Shown here: positions 19,638-29,300 of the stretch, one piece after another | Numbering within the stretch: position 1 is the stretch's first letter | Layout of the letters: each line of letters begins with the position of its first letter | DNA from: an uncultured Prevotella sp. | GTDB lineage: Bacteria > Bacteroidota > Bacteroidia > Bacteroidales > Bacteroidaceae | Assembly (NCBI GenBank): GCA_902800365.1 | Contig: CADCEF010000001.1 | Coordinates: forward strand, 164,711-228,710 | Length of the DNA stretch: 64,000 nucleotides | Direction: 5' to 3' | The notes under the pieces: model-generated | Database searches by the model: none | What the model was told of the DNA's origin: nothing | Seen by the model: the letters and a program-made list of their open reading frames with translations, nothing else | Made by a program: the position numbers and the translations under genes

Positions 19638-21458
19638 ATGATAACTATTAAGCATAAAATATTTGGTGCTGTCTGCCTCATGGCTGGACTCACCGCTTGT
19701 ACCGACCTGGATGAAAAGGTGTACGACCGCATCGACGCCGGTGTCTATTATCAGAATGAAGCCAGTGTGAAGGGCGCTGTGGCTGCCATCTATGGACAGA
19801 CATCGCAGACGCTGGCTGGTGAGAATTTCTTTCACCTCTCAGAATATCCTTCCGACCAGATAACATGGCGCGTGTGGAATGGTGGACTCTGGGGATGGGA
19901 TGAAGCTATGAAGACGGTGCTCTCTTGGCACAACTGGACTTCAGAGTCAACCATCATCAACAACGCATGGAACGGTGCATGGACAGCTATCGGCCTGTCA
20001 AACCTGCTGTTAAGCGACCTTCAGGGTCTGAGTGCCTCAAGTCTGGGCATGACCGATGCTCAGTTAGCTCAGTATGTAGCCGAGGTACGCACTATTCGTG
20101 CATGGAACTATTACTGTATCTTCGAGCTTTGGGGCGGCGCCCTGCCACTCAACACCTCTGCCAGCAGCGAGGTTCCCGGCACTGCCGATCCTGACTGGAA
20201 TACTTCGTGCAAGAAGATTTACGACTTCATTGCCACCGAACTCGACGAGACAGCTTCGGCACTGGCCAAGGACGATGCAAACCACTCGATGGTGAACCGT
20301 GCCAATCAGGCTATGAACCGCCTGCTCAAGGCCCGTCTGCTGCTCAATGCCGAGGTGTTTATCGGCGAGAAGCACTACGATGAGTGCGAGGCCCTTTCAA
20401 AGGAGATTATCAATGGAGCCTATGGTAACTACGCCATCGACGACAACTATCGCAACCTTTACTCTATGGACAACGTGAAGAGCCCTGAGGTTATCTTTGC
20501 ACTTGCTGCCGAAGACGGACAGGGTGCAGCCAACGCCATCTCAAACGTTCGCACCATGGTAGGCATGTGGTATGGTTATGCCGACTACTTCGGACAGAGC
20601 TACGACGGCATCGGCGCTTGGAACTGCGTATGTCTGGTTCCTTCGTTCGACAACTCTGGTACTGTTCAGCCCACAGGCGGTTCTATCGGTGCTAAGTGCT
20701 TCTTGGATTATGGCGACAAGCTTGGAGCGCCCTACGAGCGTTTCGACGATCGCGACATCCGTAAGCAGAACTACACATACGATGCTGTTACCAAGACCCA
20801 CGGACCAGGTATGTTCCTGAAGGGCCTGGTGCGCGCCGACTTTGGTAAGGGCGATGTGCTGAAGGCCGATGCCGACCGCGATGGTCAGGACTTGGTATTT
20901 GTGGATCAGTTAGGAACCTTCCTGAATCAGGGTCGCGACCTTGAAACAGTCATGAGTCCACGCTGGGGCGAGACCAACTCAGGTGTCCGCCTGGTAAAAT
21001 ATCCCCTCTATCCTAACGATGAGGAGGGTGGTTTCAAGAGCATCGACGATGTTCAGTTCCGTCTGGCCGAGGCTTATTATAACGTAGCTGAGTGCGAGAT
21101 GCGCAAAGGCAACAGCGAGGAGGCCAAGAAATATGTAGATGCTGTACGTCAGCGCTACTTCAAGTCGTCCGACCGCACCGCTGCACTCAACGTGCCAGGT
21201 CCTGGTTTCACACAGTTTGATATGGACTGGATGCTGTCTGAGTGGGGTAAGGAATATCTGGGCGAGGGCAACCGCCGCCGTACCGACCTGCGCCGTTTCG
21301 ACAAGTTCACACAGGGTCAGTGGTGGTTCTGGGGCCGTGCTACCGAGGATGGCATCAGTCTGCCTGCTCAGCGCGACCGCAAGTACGAGTGGTATCCATT
21401 GCCACAGACTGCTATCTCTGTAAACCCAGGACTGATTCAGAACCCAAGTTATCAGTAA
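19638..21458 (+). CDS. susD: SusD-family starch-binding outer-membrane lipoprotein
   Basis: A 606-residue SusD homologue with a short lipoprotein signal (AGLTACTDLDEKVY). The ATG at 19638 is chosen over an upstream TTG at 19629 because it begins the signal peptide. Family features include the TIRAWNYYCIFELWGGALPL helix pair, AEAYYNVAECEMRKGNSEEA, and the C-terminal EWGKEYLGEGNRRRTDLRRF, which ends the conserved RagB/SusD domain. It is rich in tryptophans near the N-terminus (WRVWNGGLWGWDEAMK), consistent with aromatic platforms for glucan binding, though the binding residues were not mapped. Together with the preceding SusC it should form the starch oligosaccharide import complex. Confidence 0.93.
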   Translation: MITIKHKIFGAVCLMAGLTACTDLDEKVYDRIDAGVYYQNEASVKGAVAAIYGQTSQTLAGENFFHLSEYPSDQITWRVWNGGLWGWDEAMKTVLSWHNWTSESTIINNAWNGAWTAIGLSNLLLSDLQGLSASSLGMTDAQLAQYVAEVRTIRAWNYYCIFELWGGALPLNTSASSEVPGTADPDWNTSCKKIYDFIATELDETASALAKDDANHSMVNRANQAMNRLLKARLLLNAEVFIGEKHYDECEALSKEIINGAYGNYAIDDNYRNLYSMDNVKSPEVIFALAAEDGQGAANAISNVRTMVGMWYGYADYFGQSYDGIGAWNCVCLVPSFDNSGTVQPTGGSIGAKCFLDYGDKLGAPYERFDDRDIRKQNYTYDAVTKTHGPGMFLKGLVRADFGKGDVLKADADRDGQDLVFVDQLGTFLNQGRDLETVMSPRWGETNSGVRLVKYPLYPNDEEGGFKSIDDVQFRLAEAYYNVAECEMRKGNSEEAKKYVDAVRQRYFKSSDRTAALNVPGPGFTQFDMDWMLSEWGKEYLGEGNRRRTDLRRFDKFTQGQWWFWGRATEDGISLPAQRDRKYEWYPLPQTAISVNPGLIQNPSYQ

Positions 21459-21484
21459 GATTAAACATTAAACAATAGAAGATT

Positions 21485-23143
21485 ATGAACAAGAAAATAT
21501 ATAGTCTGATGCTGACACTGCTGGCCTTTACCGGCTTGATGAGCAGTTGTTCGAGCAGCGATGAGCTGGTGTTTGACCACGAGCGTCAGCAGTTTGAGAC
21601 ACGAGCCGACCGTATTCTGCTGGAGTTCATCGCACCTTTCGGCACCACTGCCGACGAGGAGATATACATTACCGGTGCCTTCAATGGCGACGACGAGGCT
21701 ATCGGCGATGCACAATACCTATTGACCAAGGCTCCTAACAGCAATGTAAAGTGGGGTATCTATCTCGATCCCAGCACTTTCGTCAGCGGCAAATCGCTGG
21801 CCGATGGTTTCCGCTTCTATTCAAAGAATCAGGGCAAGGAATTCACTACAGCCGGTGAAGAGGCTACCCATACAGACAACCCTGGTCTTGGCACCTTTAC
21901 TAACATCTGGGGCCAGCGCTGGGAGAGCTACTACTGGAGTGGTGGCGAGCAGCCCGAACCCACTCACGATGGTTTCTGCGTATATGTTGACGACCAGACT
22001 GGCTGGGATGCACTCACACTCTATATGTGGGGCGATGTCAATAACCTGAATGGCGATTGGCCTGGTATGCAGGTTACTGGCACCTGGAACCACGATGGCA
22101 TCACCTGGAAATACTTCGACATGGGCGAGGCTAATACCGGACTCATCGAGAACCTTATCTTCAACAACGGCGGCGGCGGTCAGCAGCTGGCTGATTTCAA
22201 CTTCACCATCGATCGCAACATCTATCTGCGCATCACACCTGATGGTGTTGAGGAGATAGGTTTAGAGCCCCAAGTCAAGCACGATGGCTATGCTGTCTTC
22301 GTTTACGACGAGACAGGTTGGGAAGCCCTAAATCTCTATATGTGGGGCGACGAGAACAACCTGAATGGCGACTGGCCAGGCATGGAGGTAACAGGCGAGC
22401 AGACCATCAATGGTGTTGTTTACAAGTATTTTGATATGGGTGAAGGACATACCGGTCTGGGCGAGAACCTCATCTTCAGCAATGCAGGTTCAAACCAGTT
22501 GCCAGACTTTGCCTATACCATCGATCACGATGTCTATCTGCACCTTACCAGCACCGGTGTCACAGAGATTGATCCTGCCACCTTCCAGCCTGGTGGTGTC
22601 ACACCAGAGCCAGAGCCTCAGCCTACAGGCGAAACCGTGATTATCGCAGTAAAGAACAGTGCAGGCTATGCCGACCCTCATCTCTACGTATGGGGCGACA
22701 GCGAAGCCTGTGGCGGATGGCCAGGTGCTACTCCTGCCAAGGTAACGGATAATGGCTGGTGCCTGTTCGAACTGCCAGCAAACGGCACTTACAACCTGAT
22801 TCTCAATGACAACGGCAGTCCTCAGGTCGACGGTCCTGAGGTGTTTACCAGCGGTAGCCACTTCTACGATGTAAATACAGAGTGGACAGAGTCGCCTAAC
22901 ACCGTAACCATCAAGAACGAGGCAGGCTATAACGATCCCCGTCTCTATGCATGGGGCGATGGCGAAATCTACGGTAGCTGGCGCGGCATCAAGCCTAGCA
23001 GCAACGAGAATGGCACACTGGTGTTCCCGCTTCCCAATGATGGCGGTACCTACAACCTCATTCTCAACGGCGAAGGCGACGGTGTTCAGCAGAATATCGA
23101 TAGCGTCATTGCTAATCAGAGTTATTCGTTCACAGCGAAATAA
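21485..23143 (+). CDS. SusE/SusF-like multimodular starch-binding lipoprotein
   Basis: A 552-residue lipoprotein (signal MNKKIYSLM to LMSSCSSSD) with an N-terminal SusE-like domain (about 35-155) and four carbohydrate-binding-module-like repeats. Modules 1 and 2 (about 160-262 and 265-368) are close copies, sharing LYMWGD-NNLNGDWPGM. Modules 3 and 4 (about 382-465 and 471-552) are shorter and share AGY-DP-LY-WGD followed by GTYNLILN. Each carries the Y-WG...W-G aromatic pattern of CBM26-type starch-binding modules, although module 4 has WRG where the others have WPG. A Pro/Glu linker (TPEPEPQPTG) separates the pairs. It occupies the SusE/F position and should hold starch at the cell surface for the amylases encoded next. 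Confidence 0.85.
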   Translation: MNKKIYSLMLTLLAFTGLMSSCSSSDELVFDHERQQFETRADRILLEFIAPFGTTADEEIYITGAFNGDDEAIGDAQYLLTKAPNSNVKWGIYLDPSTFVSGKSLADGFRFYSKNQGKEFTTAGEEATHTDNPGLGTFTNIWGQRWESYYWSGGEQPEPTHDGFCVYVDDQTGWDALTLYMWGDVNNLNGDWPGMQVTGTWNHDGITWKYFDMGEANTGLIENLIFNNGGGGQQLADFNFTIDRNIYLRITPDGVEEIGLEPQVKHDGYAVFVYDETGWEALNLYMWGDENNLNGDWPGMEVTGEQTINGVVYKYFDMGEGHTGLGENLIFSNAGSNQLPDFAYTIDHDVYLHLTSTGVTEIDPATFQPGGVTPEPEPQPTGETVIIAVKNSAGYADPHLYVWGDSEACGGWPGATPAKVTDNGWCLFELPANGTYNLILNDNGSPQVDGPEVFTSGSHFYDVNTEWTESPNTVTIKNEAGYNDPRLYAWGDGEIYGSWRGIKPSSNENGTLVFPLPNDGGTYNLILNGEGDGVQQNIDSVIANQSYSFTAK

Positions 23144-23152
23144 AACTGTGGT

Positions 23153-24538
23153 ATGAAACACAAAATATTATCTATATGGAGTCTAACCGCAGTGCTGCTA
23201 CTGGCAGCCTGCGGCAGGATTTCTGCTAATCTGTCTGTCGATAACACCGAACCTGTGAGCGACGGCAACCGCGTTATCTATCAGATGAATGTGGGTGCGT
23301 TTACCCCCGAGGGCACATTCCAGGCAGCCACCAGGCAACTGGATCGCCTTGACACGCTGGGAGTAGACATCATCTGGCTCATGCCCATCTACCCGCGCGG
23401 GGCTACCATGAACAGCCCCTATGCTGCCATGGACTACAAGGCGGTTAACCCACGATATGGTGCCATCAGCGATGTGAAGGCCTTCGTGGCACGTGCTCAC
23501 CAGCTGGGTATCAAAGTGTGGCTCGACTGGGTGCCCAACCATGTGGCTCAGGAGAATCCATGGGTACAGACTCATCCTGACTACTTTACCCGCGACGACA
23601 AGGGGAACATGATTCATCCTCACGGTTGGGGCGATGTGCTGGAACTGAACTACCAGAACCCGGAACTGGTAAAGGAGGTTAACTCTGCCCTGAAGTTCTG
23701 GATTGAGACATGCGACATCGACGGCTACCGCTGCGACTACGTGTCGAGCCCAACCATCCCTGTTGCCTACTGGCAGGACATCATTGCCCAGCTTAAGACG
23801 CTGGTTCCCGGCAAGAAGATTGAGATGATGAGCGAGACCGACATCACCGATCGCCACAACCAGCGCATTGACTCATGCGGATTCGATTACGACTATGCCT
23901 GGAGTTTCCAAGGCTCAATGGCACGCCTGTGCCGCCGTGGTTTCAATGCCGACACGCTGAAAAGCATCTGTCAGCGATTCCTCGACAAGTCATCGAAGGT
24001 CAAGAACCGCCGAATGGTATATCTCACCAATCACGACCAGAACTACAACGATGGCGGCAACACGCTTCGCAAGTTCTATGGCGAGAACCGCTATGGCCTC
24101 ACCGTATTAGAATTCACCTTCTTCGGTATGCCGCTCATCTATAACGGTCAGGAGATTGGCGACCCCGACACACTGAACTATTTTACCGATGCAAAAGTAA
24201 AATGGCAGCGTGTCGACCACAAGATGCTTAACACCGTGCGCACGCTGATAGCCCTGCATCATCAGCAGCCAGCGCTGGCCGAGAGTGCTCCAGTAGAGTT
24301 TCTTAAAACCAGCTGCAGCGATGTGCTGGCATGGCGCCGCGAAAATGTGGTTGTAGTAGTAAACTTTGCCGATTACGACACCGAGGTAACGATAGATGGC
24401 ATCGAAGCTGGCACCTACCAGCAGTGGCTCAACAGCCAGACCATCTACAGCGGCCCCGAGGTTTCCACGCATTCTCTCTCTGCATCGCCCACCCTGTCAT
24501 TCGAGTCTAAGGGCTATGCAGTTTACGTTAAACAGTAG
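23153..24538 (+). CDS. GH13 alpha-amylase-family lipoprotein
   Basis: A 461-residue GH13 enzyme with a lipoprotein signal (LLLAACGRIS), so it is likely surface-anchored like SusG. All four GH13 regions are visible: I LDWVPNH; II GYRCDYV with nucleophile Asp (about 195); III MMSETD with acid/base Glu (about 228); IV TNHDQN with the transition-state Asp (about 295). It ends in a short all-beta C-domain. It starts 9 nt after the SusE/F-like gene and is clearly paralogous to the next gene, sharing SPYAA, DWVPNH, the EINSPYAA-type loop order and PLIYNGQE. It probably cleaves alpha-1,4 bonds in surface-bound starch. The GH13 subfamily was not determined. Confidence 0.93.
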   Translation: MKHKILSIWSLTAVLLLAACGRISANLSVDNTEPVSDGNRVIYQMNVGAFTPEGTFQAATRQLDRLDTLGVDIIWLMPIYPRGATMNSPYAAMDYKAVNPRYGAISDVKAFVARAHQLGIKVWLDWVPNHVAQENPWVQTHPDYFTRDDKGNMIHPHGWGDVLELNYQNPELVKEVNSALKFWIETCDIDGYRCDYVSSPTIPVAYWQDIIAQLKTLVPGKKIEMMSETDITDRHNQRIDSCGFDYDYAWSFQGSMARLCRRGFNADTLKSICQRFLDKSSKVKNRRMVYLTNHDQNYNDGGNTLRKFYGENRYGLTVLEFTFFGMPLIYNGQEIGDPDTLNYFTDAKVKWQRVDHKMLNTVRTLIALHHQQPALAESAPVEFLKTSCSDVLAWRRENVVVVVNFADYDTEVTIDGIEAGTYQQWLNSQTIYSGPEVSTHSLSASPTLSFESKGYAVYVKQ

Positions 24539-24585
24539 AGACCTGCTTCATCATTAAAGGATCTACTGACATTTGAGTACTCATA

Positions 24586-24625
24586 GGGGCTTGCTGCTCT
24601 GCGAAGAATGGCTGCCCCGTTTTTT
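24586..24625 (+). terminator. Hairpin plus T-run between the two GH13 genes
   Basis: GGGGC (24586-24590) pairs with GCCCC (24614-24618) around an inner CTT-GC/GC-GAAG stem and is followed by six Ts. It may act as a partial terminator, giving less of the second amylase, but the outer stem is short. Confidence 0.4.
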
Positions 24626-24643
24626 AATTTACAGTTTACAGTT

Positions 24644-26227
24644 ATGATTACTAAGGTATTGAAAAGTATATTGATAGTGGCAGCATGTTTTGCTTCAAAC
24701 TGCTATGCGGCCGATTATGTAGATGATATTAACCTCGCAGCGGGGAAACGTGCCGAGGGGCAGCGGGTTATCTACGAGATGAACGTGGGTTCGTTTACTA
24801 CCGAAGGAACCTTTGCTGCTGCTCAGGAGCGACTTGAAGAGCTCAAGGCACTGGGCATCGACATCGTATGGCTCATGCCTATCTATCCGCGTGGCGGAGG
24901 CATCAACAGCCCCTATGCCGCCACCAACTTCCAAGAAACCAATCCTAAGTATGGCACCATTGCCCAGCTGAAATCGTTTGTAAGCCGTGCCCACGAACTG
25001 CAGATGGAGGTGTGGCTCGACTGGGTTCCCAACCACACGGCAACCAATGCCGACTGGGTGACTACCCACCCCGAATACTACGCCACCAGCGGCGGAAAAA
25101 AGATTCACCCCAACAACTATAGCGATGTATGGCAGCTCGACTATTACAATCCCGACCTGGTTGATGCCATGAACGCATGCCTGAAGTTCTGGATTGACGA
25201 GGCCGACATCGACGGCTATCGCTGCGACTACATCAGCAGTCCCAAGATTCCCGTCAGTTATTGGCAAGCCGCTATCCCGCTGATAAAATCGCATAAAGCC
25301 GTCACATTTCTTGGCGAGGCCGATATCGCATCAGATGCCACCCGACTGAAGGATGCAGGGTTCGACTACGACTACGCCTGGCAGTTCCAGTCGTCGCTGG
25401 CCAACTATGGCACCAGCAACACCTCGGCCCGTCTCAAGGCTTTCATCAACACACTGCTCGAGAAGTCAGCCTCGCTATCGTTTGGCAGGATGCTCTACAT
25501 CACCAATCACGATCAGAACTTCAACGAATCAAAGAAAACGCTCACGCAGAAGTATGGCGACAACCGCTATCCGCTCACCGTTCTGGCCTATACCGTCTAC
25601 GGCATGCCACTGATATATAACGGACAGGAAACAGGCGGCAACCAGGCACTCGACTACTTTAACGACACCAAGATTAACTGGAACACCAACGACGAAAAGA
25701 TGCTGAACACCCTGCGCACGCTCTTTGCCCTGAAGCACGCCGTGCCGGCTATCAGCGATGCACGCCAGTCGGCCCTCAACCCATCCACCACCCTACTCAA
25801 CGTATCAGGCAGCAACGGCGTATTAGCCTATACACGCACTTTAGGCGATAGTCAGGTGTTGGTAGTACTCAACATGGGCACCTCGGCAGCCACCGCCACT
25901 ATCGAGGGCATCACAGCAGGCGATTGGAGTTTGTGGCTCGATAGCGAGACGATAGCCCAGGGCACCAGTCGCAAGCAGGTATCACTCAGCGCCCCCCACA
26001 CTTTCAGTCTCGAATCCAAGGGCTATCGAGTCTATGTATCAGGCACCTATCCCGAACAGGATGTCAACCAGCCGTCTGCTATCCGTTCTATAGAGTCATC
26101 ATCACATAGCACCGACAGATGGTACACCCTCACCGGCCAGTCCATCCCCCGCCCCACCAATCGCGGCCTATACATCCACAACGGCAAAAAGGTTGTCGTG
26201 GGGGCAAAAAGTGATGCTTTTAAATAA
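24644..26227 (+). CDS. GH13 alpha-amylase-family secreted enzyme with C-terminal sorting-like tail
   Basis: A 527-residue GH13 enzyme. The start at 24644 gives a signal peptide (MITKVLKSILIVAACFASN to CYA) without a clear lipobox, unlike its upstream paralogue. GH13 regions: LDWVPNH; GYRCDYI (nucleophile about 194); LGEAD (acid/base about 225); TNHDQN (Asp about 289). After the C-terminal beta domain there is a 60-residue extension with RWYTLTGQSIPRPTNRGLYI and HNGKKVVV. Such tails are common on secreted Prevotella proteins and look like a type IX secretion or surface-sorting signal; that role is inferred, not shown. It is the last gene of the starch operon. Confidence 0.92.
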   Translation: MITKVLKSILIVAACFASNCYAADYVDDINLAAGKRAEGQRVIYEMNVGSFTTEGTFAAAQERLEELKALGIDIVWLMPIYPRGGGINSPYAATNFQETNPKYGTIAQLKSFVSRAHELQMEVWLDWVPNHTATNADWVTTHPEYYATSGGKKIHPNNYSDVWQLDYYNPDLVDAMNACLKFWIDEADIDGYRCDYISSPKIPVSYWQAAIPLIKSHKAVTFLGEADIASDATRLKDAGFDYDYAWQFQSSLANYGTSNTSARLKAFINTLLEKSASLSFGRMLYITNHDQNFNESKKTLTQKYGDNRYPLTVLAYTVYGMPLIYNGQETGGNQALDYFNDTKINWNTNDEKMLNTLRTLFALKHAVPAISDARQSALNPSTTLLNVSGSNGVLAYTRTLGDSQVLVVLNMGTSAATATIEGITAGDWSLWLDSETIAQGTSRKQVSLSAPHTFSLESKGYRVYVSGTYPEQDVNQPSAIRSIESSSHSTDRWYTLTGQSIPRPTNRGLYIHNGKKVVVGAKSDAFK

Positions 26228-26290
26228 AAATGTGAACGAAAAAACAAAATAAATGGGTCAAAAAGAAAAGTCATTATCAACTTTTTGTTG

Positions 26291-26298
26291 TATATTTG
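26291..26298 (+). promoter_or_regulatory. Putative -7 element (TATATTTG) for the second HTCS gene
   Basis: TATATTTG matches TAnnTTTG and lies 16 bp before the ATG at 26315, implying a very short leader and arguing against the upstream in-frame start at 26285. Confidence 0.55.
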
Positions 26299-26314
26299 CA
26301 ACAAAAATATGATA

Positions 26315-29300
26315 ATGAAGTATTTTAATAACATCATTTCGATACTGATATGCCTGATCTACTCATTGGGAGCATATAGTCAGATAGGAAGGTTCTTTTC
26401 TTCAGAACAACTCTCTAACAGTATGATTTCTTCTGCATGTATTGCACAAGACTCAGAAGGTATGATTTGGGTTGGAACAGAATATGGACTTAATAGATAC
26501 GACGGCTATCACTTTACATATTTCCTGAATGACGTAAACACCCCCGCAAGTCTTGGATATAACCTCGTTTCTTCACTACTATGCGAAGACTCTGGGCAGA
26601 TATGGGTGGGAACAGCAAAAGGACTTGATCTATACGAACCTGAAACGAACTCTTTTGTTCATTTCAGATTTCCCAATGGATTAAAGCCTCGTGTATCAAA
26701 AATCATCAGATTGCGAAACCAGCGTCTGTTGGTTGGAACAGCAGGCTATGGACTATATGAAGTTGACGAAAAGAAAAAAGAACTGGTTAGAGTACAAGGA
26801 TACACGACAGCAGAAGATGATGAATTCTATTCTTCACTATTTGAAGACAGTCATGGAAACCTTTGGAAATGCGATGCCCTTAACGGCATTACGGTAAACC
26901 GACTTTCAGGCGGCAAGCCCCGGAAACTAAAATCGTTAATAGGCACACCAATGGCCTTTACTGAAAGGAATGGCGATGTACTGATATTGTGTCTGCATGG
27001 TATGCTCATATTCCACAATGGCGAATTAAAGCCCTATCCGCTTTTTATAGAAGAGCAAAACAGGCATGACATCGTGTTCCGTACCATGCAAAAGGATAAA
27101 AAGGGTAATATTTATATAGGTACTCGTGGACATGGACTTTTTGTTTTACCGGAAAACACAAACCAGGCAAGAAGATTGGAATATACCAATGCGGAAATAA
27201 ATCTGAACAGTACAAAAGTCTGGAGTATATTTGATGATAGCCAATCAAACTTATGGATAGGTTGCCAGCAGAAAGGTCTTCTTATGCTGCAAGGCGCCCC
27301 GTCCGACTTTAGTAACTGGAGTTTTTCTGCTCAAGGCGTAAGTCTTGGTACCCCCGTAACAGCCATATGCCAAGGAGATAATGGCATCATCTGGTGTTCA
27401 GTCCAAGGCAACGGAATATTTGGTTTCGATAGCAATGGCAAGATTGTTGCCCACCCAGCATCGCCAGCAGCCGTTGAGTTTATCTATAGAGATAGAACAG
27501 GGACCTACTGGGTGGGAACCGATGACGGATTATATCAATACAACCCGCTGACTGGGCAATACCAGCTGGTATCAGAATTTGAATGCGACAAATTCAACAA
27601 CCTGACCGACGATGGACAAGGTAATATTTATATCTCGACATTTGCACGAGGTTTCTGCAGATATAACACCCAAACTAAGCAATGGAAAAACTACAGTTCT
27701 ACCATGACTGACGCAGCAAAGGGTGAATTATGCAATAACTGGATTCACACCTTGTTGACCGACCACAACGGGATGTTATGGATTGCCACAGCAACAGGTG
27801 TATCATGCTATGACCCGAAAGATGAAAGTTTCAACGCTTTGGGTTGGAAGAAACTGTTAGATGGGAAAATATGCTATTCGCTATGCGAACAGGCTGATGG
27901 TGACATTCTGATAGGAACTGATCAGGGACTGTATGTATATAATCGGAATACAGGTAAGGCTGTAGAGTATCCTCATTCAGAACTATTGAGAAACAAAGCG
28001 ATTGGCTTTATTGTAACTGATAAAGAGGAAGATATATGGTGCAGCACTTCAATGGGAATATGGCAATACAACAAGAAAACGAGAAAATGGGTAGGCCATA
28101 TAAAAGGAAATGGTTTGACTAACCGTGAATATATAGTGGGGGCCGGTCTACGCACACCCAACAACATGATTTACTTTGGTACTGCCGATGGCATTACCGT
28201 CTTCAACCCGCAACAAGCAAGAACACACAACAAACAAGTGGGCAATATACACCTGACTTCGATTGTGATTGCAGGGAAAAGCACCCCTGTCAGGAACATC
28301 AAGACTTTCACGATACCATATCAAACAAACTCCTTTGCGTTGGAATTCTCGCTGCTGAATTATGCCGAATCCGAAAACACAACTTTTGAATATCGATTGA
28401 ATGAATATAGCGATTGGAACGTTTTGAATACAGGCGAGAACACATTAAGCTTTAATCATCTTGCATCGGGCAACTATCATTTAGAGATAAGAGCAGCCGT
28501 TAACGGCATCTACTCTCCTACTTGTAATTATACCTTTGTTGTTACTACTCCATGGTTCAAAACAGCTTGGGCATATACGTTATATATCATCATGTTACTA
28601 GGAATTACTATATTCCTTATTTATATATATCTGCGAGACAAACGCAGACAGCTTGACGAAGACAAGATGAAGTTCCTTATCAATGCCACACACGACATAC
28701 GATCGCCACTAACACTCATCATGTCGCCACTGGCAAAACTGAAACAACGTCACAACTCGCCTGAGGACAAGGAGGAGCTGGGACTTATTGAGCATAACAC
28801 CCAAAGAATACTGGGACTGGTAAACCAGATATTGGACGTTAGGAAACTGGACAAGCAACAAATGCGGCTGTCTTTCCAGAGAACAAACCTAACGGAATAT
28901 ATTAATGGCGTATTCAAAATGTATTGCTATAATGCCGCAGAACGAAACATCACTTATGTATTTAATTGCCCCGAGACACCGATTACAGCATGGATAGACC
29001 ATACACAGTTTGATAAGGTTATAAGCAACCTGATATCAAACGCATTCAAATACACCTTTGATGGCGGGCATATTGAGGTTACCCTGGATACGACAGCCGA
29101 CAAACAAATACAACTATGTGTGACCGATGACGGAATGGGGATTAAGGAAGAAGACCGGAAACGGATATTTGAACGATTCTATCAGAGCAACCAGCCCGAT
29201 TCTTCACATATCACGGGTACAGGAATTGGTCTTAACCTATGCAAAATGATAGTAGAACTGCATCACGGACAGATAGAGGCAGAACCGGGAGAAGACGGCA

